NCBI GenBank assembly: GCA_014960805.1
Contig: CP063163.1
Coordinates: forward strand, 2,374,001-2,438,000
Length of the DNA: 64,000 bases
Direction: 5' to 3'
Origin: Cytobacillus suaedae
GTDB taxonomy: Bacteria; Bacillota; Bacilli; Bacillales; Bacillaceae_L
Notes under the pieces: model-generated
What the model was told of the DNA's origin: nothing
Seen by the model: only the letters and a program-made list of their open reading frames with translations
Database searches by the model: none
Shown: piece after piece, positions 59,612-64,000 of the stretch
How positions within the stretch are numbered: the stretch's first letter is position 1
How the letters are laid out: each line of letters starts with the position of its first letter
Translations under genes and position numbers: made by a program

Positions 59612-61048
59612 TTACTCTTTCGTTACTTTCCATAGAACACCAGTATGGGCATAGGCTTTGATATAACCTTTTGTAACTGGTGAATACCCAAAATCTAGAA
59701 CATATAAGCTTTTTCCATCAGGATGGAATTTACAGTCAACAGGACGTTCGACTCCTCCTGCTTGATGATAGGAAGCCGCACCAGGTTCCTTGTTGCGCAT
59801 AAAAACTTCAGAAGTTCCTTTGCTAACATCCACTCGAACAAGCTGAAAGCCATTATTAAGATCTTTTTGATGAGGTGAATTCAGCGGCGCATATGTCCCC
59901 CACTCTGTTACAAACAATTCTCCACGATGACCAAAGGTATCCGAACGGCAAAAGTCCATTTTCGTCATCGCTGAGTGAGGTTTCTCTAAGTAAGCTGGTG
60001 GACCTGCCCATTCTGGTGGGTTTTCGATAAGCTGTTCGGCTGCTTTTCCTTTTTCAGGTTTACACCTTTCATCCCATACCGGAACTCCATCAGCTCTAAT
60101 ATCTGGAAAACCATACCAATCAGGTTTTTTTACAGATCCATGAGGCGTTTTCGCATTCTTGATATGCCAGATACGATCTGGATCACCTGCAATTGCTCGT
60201 TCTCCCTTTTCCTCTAAACAGTTATCCGAAGCATATAATTCCCCATCTTCTGAAAAAGCAAGTCCATATGGATTTCTTAGTCCCCACGCTAATAATTCAG
60301 ACTCACTGCCATCTGGTTTTGAACGCCACAGACCTGTTGAACACCATAGTTCCCCTTTAACTTTTTCCCCTTTCTGAGCAGGCGTTCCAAACGGCTTAAA
60401 TGCACCTGTTTCAGTAAGAACTGGATATGGCATAAGTGGATTCCTCGAGGTAACGTTATGTCCTGTCAACACAATATCTTCCCCAGGAACATCATGTGCA
60501 TGAGGATGTTTTGCCAAATCCACCGTAAACCCAGCAGGAAGACAGATCCCATTCTGTGAAACTGATCCATTTGCAAAATACATAAGGCCATCATGTGGAC
60601 CAAACACTGGGCCACCCGGCTCATGCCAGCCTCCACTAGGAATTTTCTCGATAAGTACTTCTCTTTCACGCGTTTCTACATTGTATCTGACCACTCTTGC
60701 TAAATATCCACCCTTACACGATACATAAATGTAACCATCCCGATAGGAAATACCTCTTGGGCCACCTAAGGTTTCTATAGCAAATACTTCAACATCACCT
60801 TCGGGATTCATACGTAAAATTCTTGGAGGCAACGCTGGTCTTGTTGGCCAAGTACTCCCTCCCTCTAATATGTATAAGGATCCATCATCAGCAAAACCCA
60901 TTCCTGTCGGAAAAGATAGTCCTGCTGCAACCACCTCAACCTTATATCCCTCTGGAACCCATACATCATCAGGATTCACTACTGGTCTAGCACTCGTTGG
61001 CAACTTCAACACCTTATCACTTGTTCGACTTGTAGCAATTGTTTTCAT
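59612..61048 (-). CDS. PQQ-sugar-dehydrogenase-like beta-propeller protein
   Basis: 478 residues with repeated propeller blades: GLSFPTGMGFADDGSLYILEGG, GGPRGISYRDGYIYVSCKGG, GPHDGLMYFANGSVSQNG, GLRNPYGLAFSEDGELYASDN, the last being typical of the glucose/sorbosone dehydrogenase family. No signal peptide is seen, unusual for this family, whose members mostly act outside the membrane. It is followed by the helical-bundle gene. Whether it binds PQQ cannot be told; no PQQ synthesis genes are here. Confidence 0.78.
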   Translation of the reverse strand: MKTIATSRTSDKVLKLPTSARPVVNPDDVWVPEGYKVEVVAAGLSFPTGMGFADDGSLYILEGGSTWPTRPALPPRILRMNPEGDVEVFAIETLGGPRGISYRDGYIYVSCKGGYLARVVRYNVETREREVLIEKIPSGGWHEPGGPVFGPHDGLMYFANGSVSQNGICLPAGFTVDLAKHPHAHDVPGEDIVLTGHNVTSRNPLMPYPVLTETGAFKPFGTPAQKGEKVKGELWCSTGLWRSKPDGSESELLAWGLRNPYGLAFSEDGELYASDNCLEEKGERAIAGDPDRIWHIKNAKTPHGSVKKPDWYGFPDIRADGVPVWDERCKPEKGKAAEQLIENPPEWAGPPAYLEKPHSAMTKMDFCRSDTFGHRGELFVTEWGTYAPLNSPHQKDLNNGFQLVRVDVSKGTSEVFMRNKEPGAASYHQAGGVERPVDCKFHPDGKSLYVLDFGYSPVTKGYIKAYAHTGVLWKVTKE

Positions 61049-61227
61049 CTACTTAGCACCCTTTTCTACTTTTAAAAATAAAATCAGTTTCACACGAAAT
61101 GTACGTTATACATTATCACCTTTGGTTATTGGAAGTATTCGGTACAGAAGGTTGTATTGCCCAGATTTGTTAGGACAATTACCTAAATTATAAATCAAAG
61201 CATAATTTATAGAAGCACTTGGAGGTG

Positions 61228-61989
61228 ATGACTATCAAAGGATTGATTACAGACTCAGAAAAACATCAAGTCTCCCTTCTTCCGTGGCAACAAGAAGCCT
61301 TACATTTGTTTGATCATAAGTTGAAGGATACAGATAGACCTTTCCCATGCATCCCTGCAACACAAGGACATTCACTTGGACAATTTTGCTATGGATTTGT
61401 ATCAGATCCTAGGTCCTCGGAATCTACTACAGATTTGGCTCAACTTCTTCGTGACTATTCTACAAAGTATAAAGATTTAGGTAAATATACATCATTGATT
61501 GTATTTTTTGAGACACCAGAAGAACTAAAAACTCATTATACCGTTGAAAAGTTTGAGGAATTATTTTGGCAGCAGTTAAATGGATTAGGTGAGTTAGATG
61601 AATGTGAATGGCCAGAAAATATACCAATTGATCCTCATGACCCTGTTTGGGAATTTTGCTTCAATCAAGAAAAGCTATTTATGTATTGTGGTACTCCCGC
61701 CCATACAAACCGCTTAAGTAGGAATTTCCCTTATTTTATACTCGCAATTACTCCAAGATGGGTCCTTGAAGAATTTAATGCGAACCCTCATTTAGCAGGG
61801 AAAATTAAAACGAAAATCCGTGAAAGAATTGAAAAATACGATAGTATCCCTGTTCATCCTGATTTAAACAGCTATGGAAAAGAAGACAATTACGAGTGGA
61901 AACAATACTTTTTACATGATGATGATACGTCGTTATCAAAATGTCCATTTCATCGTATGTTAGGGAAATTTGGGTTTAAGAAAAAATAA
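61228..61989 (+). CDS. YqcI/YcgG family protein
   Basis: About 254 residues of the YqcI/YcgG family. Markers: RPFPCIPATQGHSLGQFCYGF near the N-terminus, EFCFNQEKLFMYCGTPAHTNRLSRNF, and the Cys near the end in SLSKCPFHRMLGKFGF. The conserved Cys/His set suggests a metal or haem ligand set; one related branch has haem-dependent guanidine N-hydroxylase activity, but function here is unknown. ATG 61228 is very close to its GGAGGTG, and TTG 61219 overlaps it, so the exact start is uncertain. Confidence 0.8.
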   Translation: MTIKGLITDSEKHQVSLLPWQQEALHLFDHKLKDTDRPFPCIPATQGHSLGQFCYGFVSDPRSSESTTDLAQLLRDYSTKYKDLGKYTSLIVFFETPEELKTHYTVEKFEELFWQQLNGLGELDECEWPENIPIDPHDPVWEFCFNQEKLFMYCGTPAHTNRLSRNFPYFILAITPRWVLEEFNANPHLAGKIKTKIRERIEKYDSIPVHPDLNSYGKEDNYEWKQYFLHDDDTSLSKCPFHRMLGKFGFKKK

Positions 61990-61992
61990 GAA

Positions 61993-62024
61993 AAATGACC
62001 GATTCTAATGAGAGTCGGTCATTT
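61993..62024 (+). terminator. Terminator of the YqcI/YcgG gene
   Basis: AAATGACCGA and TCGGTCATTT arms with a 12-nt loop; TATTTCT follows on the plus strand. Confidence 0.75.
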
Positions 62025-62070
62025 ATTTCTCCAATAATAATTTATTGTTGTTAATCACTTTGAATTTTGT

Positions 62071-62200
62071 CCGTTCCTTTTCGCTGCAGGCACTTGCTTT
62101 CCGCGGGGAGGGATGCGAGCCTCCTCGGCGCTACGCACCTGTGGGGTCTCACCGGATGTCCCTCACTTCCCGCAGGAGTCAGTGCCTTCCGCTCCAATCC
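62071..62200. repeat. Second copy of the dispersed GC-rich palindromic element
   Basis: Shares CTTTCCGCGGGGAG, GCGAGCCTCCTCGGCGC, GCACCTGTGGGGTCTCA and TCCCGCAGGAGTC with the copy at 15317-15436. Its ends differ and pair only over GGCACT (62089-62094) / AGTGCC (62181-62186). It lies behind the converging YqcI/YcgG and VanW genes. Confidence 0.83.
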
Positions 62201-62251
62201 ACTCTTAAATTAAATATGTTGGGACTAACAATCATTAGTCTTATTTTTCAC

Positions 62252-63076
62252 TTACCTTGTCCCGGTTGATTTATCTTCAAGAAAAGGCTCGTACATCATG
62301 ATTGCTCGATTTTCTGTTATGAATTCATCATCAATTAGCTCTTTTTCTATGTTAAAGACTTTTCGATAGATTGTATTTTGTCTTACATAGCCTCCCCAAT
62401 ACTCAGCTGTGATGCTATGGTCTTTTTCATAGACTTTGTATGTTCTAGTTTTAGGATATTCTGCTCTCCATTCTCCGACCAAGTGAGTGTCCGTTAAGTA
62501 GATAATAAGCTGATATGATTGGTTTGTTTCGTTTTTTATTTGTAAATCTAGATAATTATAGGCACAGGTCGCTCCACTTCCGAACGGCTGATTTCTCTTA
62601 GAGTCTGGGAATACATCGTAACTATGTCTATACCGTTCCGTCACAGTAAGCGGCGTATGTAGTGTCATCCAATAGATAAGGTTTGATAGCTGACACAATC
62701 CTCCTCCCACACCAGTTGTGACTTTTCCGTAATGGAGAATCATTCCGTCCACATATCCTTTTCTTTTTGTTGTACTTCCAATTAGACGCCAATAAGAAAA
62801 GGTTTCACCAGGTTTGATTACTATCGTATTTAGTTGTTTTATAGCAATTGCTAGATTCTTAATTTTGTTATACTGAAGCCACATATCAACATCTTTGAGT
62901 TGACGTAATAAGAGAGTTTTATGACTAAATATTACATTAGGCAACTGTGATGTTTCTTTTTTCAGAGCATATTTCTTATCTCCAGCATACCATTCGGCGT
63001 ATCGTTTCATTCGATAATACTTCTTCCCTAGGTAGATCCTTAACTTACTTCTAGTTATTGGTTGTAACGAAGTCAT
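62252..63076 (-). CDS. VanW family protein
   Basis: 274 residues from ATG 63076 (AGGGAG 8 nt upstream). The VanW core is clear: VIKPGETFSYWRLIGSTTKRKGY, GVGGGLCQLSNLIYWM, RYRHSYDVFPDSKR and LVGEWR. VanW proteins occur next to some vancomycin-resistance clusters but also widely in envelope-related settings; function unknown. No VanA/H/X genes are here, so resistance should not be inferred. 14 bp after the AraC regulator. Confidence 0.87.
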   Translation of the reverse strand: MTSLQPITRSKLRIYLGKKYYRMKRYAEWYAGDKKYALKKETSQLPNVIFSHKTLLLRQLKDVDMWLQYNKIKNLAIAIKQLNTIVIKPGETFSYWRLIGSTTKRKGYVDGMILHYGKVTTGVGGGLCQLSNLIYWMTLHTPLTVTERYRHSYDVFPDSKRNQPFGSGATCAYNYLDLQIKNETNQSYQLIIYLTDTHLVGEWRAEYPKTRTYKVYEKDHSITAEYWGGYVRQNTIYRKVFNIEKELIDDEFITENRAIMMYEPFLEDKSTGTR

Positions 63077-63099
63077 TCTTTTCACTCCCTTAGGCTATT

Positions 63100-64000
63100 T
63101 CAGCGTACACTATTAGTCTTAAACCCTCGTTTTCGAAAGTCACTAGGAGTCATGCCTGTTTGTTCCTTAAAAATACGGCTAAAATAGTTACCATTTGCAA
63201 AGCCAGATTCTGCTGCAATTTCTTGGATATTTAGCTGTGTTTCTAGTAATAGTTTTTTAGCTTCCTTCACTCTACTGTTTGTTATTAACTGACTTAGAGA
63301 AAGACCATGCTTTTTTACGAGTAGATGACTGAAATAAGCTGGACTGCGCTCCACGAATTCTGCTACATTCTGCAAGGATAAGGTTTTATCACGGAAATGG
63401 GTTTCAACATACTGAATTCCGCGTTCAATTACATCCATCTTGGATGATTCTTGGTGCCTTAACACTCCTTCTAAAAGCTGATAGGTAAAAAGAAGAATCT
63501 CTTGAACTATTCGATGCAACACTGGGCTATAGAGAATCGTTTCAAATACCTGATGATAGTGCTTTTCATATAATCCTTGGTCCAGTTTATATGTTTTCAT
63601 AAATCTACGAATCTGAGCCAAAATACTTGTTAACCTTGTCCTTATTAAACCAGGTTCTGGATAGGGTTCGTTTATGTTCAGAAATTCATGATACATCCAA
63701 GTTTTTAACTGTTCGTGGTTATTGTTGTGGAGCATTTCAATCCAGTCTCTTTGTTCAGTTGGACTTAGGAATGGTTCAACTCTTCCCCATTTCCACTCTT
63801 CATCGATGCTAATAATTTGTCTATATCCTTTATAAAATGTGAGTTCGAGTGCATGTCGCGCTTGGATATACATTTGGCGAAGCGACAAACTTTCATCCGA
63901 CAGCGAGTGCAACACAATGGCTAATGGCTCTTCATAGCGTTCATTCCAATTTAATAGTAAAAGATTCAATTCTTGCCTAATATTAAGGTTTTCATCTTCA
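63100..64000 (-). CDS. AraC-family transcriptional regulator (5' end beyond window)
   Basis: The frame is open to the right edge, so the N-terminus is missing; at least 300 residues are seen. The C-terminal 100 residues are an AraC-type double helix-turn-helix: QYVETHFRDKTLSLQNVAEF, SPAYFSHLLVKKHGLSLSQLI, then AAESGFANGNYFSRIFKEQTGMTPSDFRK. The middle part is helical, as in YesN-type response regulators, so a receiver domain may lie past the edge. A TTG at 63969 is not a convincing start. It may regulate vanW downstream. Confidence 0.85.
   Translation of the reverse strand, partial: EDENLNIRQELNLLLLNWNERYEEPLAIVLHSLSDESLSLRQMYIQARHALELTFYKGYRQIISIDEEWKWGRVEPFLSPTEQRDWIEMLHNNNHEQLKTWMYHEFLNINEPYPEPGLIRTRLTSILAQIRRFMKTYKLDQGLYEKHYHQVFETILYSPVLHRIVQEILLFTYQLLEGVLRHQESSKMDVIERGIQYVETHFRDKTLSLQNVAEFVERSPAYFSHLLVKKHGLSLSQLITNSRVKEAKKLLLETQLNIQEIAAESGFANGNYFSRIFKEQTGMTPSDFRKRGFKTNSVR

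Noticed and set aside
62252-63076. Vancomycin resistance gene
   Set aside because: VanW alone is common in many Gram-positive bacteria; no vanA, vanH, vanX or vanRS is seen nearby.
1-64000. tRNA, rRNA, prophage or integrated element
   Set aside because: No tRNA- or rRNA-like sequence, integrase, phage structural gene or attachment-site duplication could be recognised in reading both strands.

Overview
The window comes from a Gram-positive, low-GC member of the Bacillaceae (Bacillus in the broad sense). The evidence is AT-rich DNA, strong AGGAGG-type ribosome binding sites with some GTG and TTG starts, HutP-type RNA antitermination, CodY-like and CcpA-like sites, constant-length tandem repeats of the kind reported from Bacillus, and a dispersed 120-130 bp element that I recall from many Bacillaceae. 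No rRNA, tRNA, prophage, CRISPR array or transposase gene was found. Nearly all genes lie on the minus strand. Both edges cut a gene: hmgA on the left and an AraC-family regulator on the right.

The left 26 kb is an aromatic amino acid catabolic region. Tyrosine: hppD, a HisC-like aminotransferase, a flavin-reductase-like protein, a fumarylacetoacetate hydrolase and hmgA (5.0-0 kb). Phenylalanine: an operon with an FlK-type acyl-CoA thioesterase, a phenylalanine dehydrogenase (not leucine dehydrogenase, judging by its specificity residues), and a complete 2-oxo acid dehydrogenase complex E1a-E1b-E2-E3 (11.5-5.0 kb). A TrpXYZ-like ABC importer (15.1-12.3 kb) and a nitronate-monooxygenase/FabK-like flavoprotein follow. 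Then come the repressor PaaX and the phenylacetyl-CoA operon paaA-B-C-D-ethD-F-G-ALDH-H-J (25.9-17.6 kb). The paa set in view lacks PaaK (ligase), PaaE (reductase) and the hydratase domain of PaaZ. The pdh/OADH promoter and the paa promoter share an 18-of-20-base sequence. This suggests one regulon and a ligase-independent route: Phe to phenylpyruvate (PheDH) to phenylacetyl-CoA (2-oxo acid dehydrogenase) to ring epoxidation (PaaABC).

The middle (26-47 kb) holds housekeeping and accessory genes: patatin phospholipase, polysaccharide deacetylase, an SbtA-like bicarbonate permease with a DUF2294/MpsC-like partner and a terminator-like hairpin between them, amidase, a run of small membrane proteins, DUF952, a nucleotidyltransferase, a TVP38-family protein, a PBP4-type D-Ala-D-Ala carboxypeptidase, a SUV3-like helicase, an alpha/beta hydrolase, a DEDDh exonuclease, a CAP-domain lipoprotein with Q/P-rich repeats, and an ABC-F ATPase. 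Two gene remnants that are easy to miss lie here: a decayed FrnE/DsbA-family fragment and a frameshifted small membrane protein.

The right part (47-58 kb) has an acyl-CoA cluster (frameshifted acyl-CoA dehydrogenase, SDR, FAS1-type dehydratase, MaoC hydratase) and a rearranged histidine utilisation cluster in the transcription order hutU, hutI, hutG, YjiH-type transporter, hutP, hutH. Between hutP and hutH is a HutP-type signal: four UAG triplets at an exact 7-nt period followed by a terminator. A further set of three UAG triplets lies at the predicted 5' end of the hutP transcript. Beyond 58 kb are a membrane protein, a helical-bundle protein, a PQQ-sugar-dehydrogenase-like beta-propeller, a YqcI/YcgG protein, VanW and an AraC regulator.

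Three intergenic tandem arrays stand out: two unrelated sequences with the same 52-bp period (11.7-12.1 kb and 56.2-56.5 kb) and one 21-bp array (50.0-50.1 kb).
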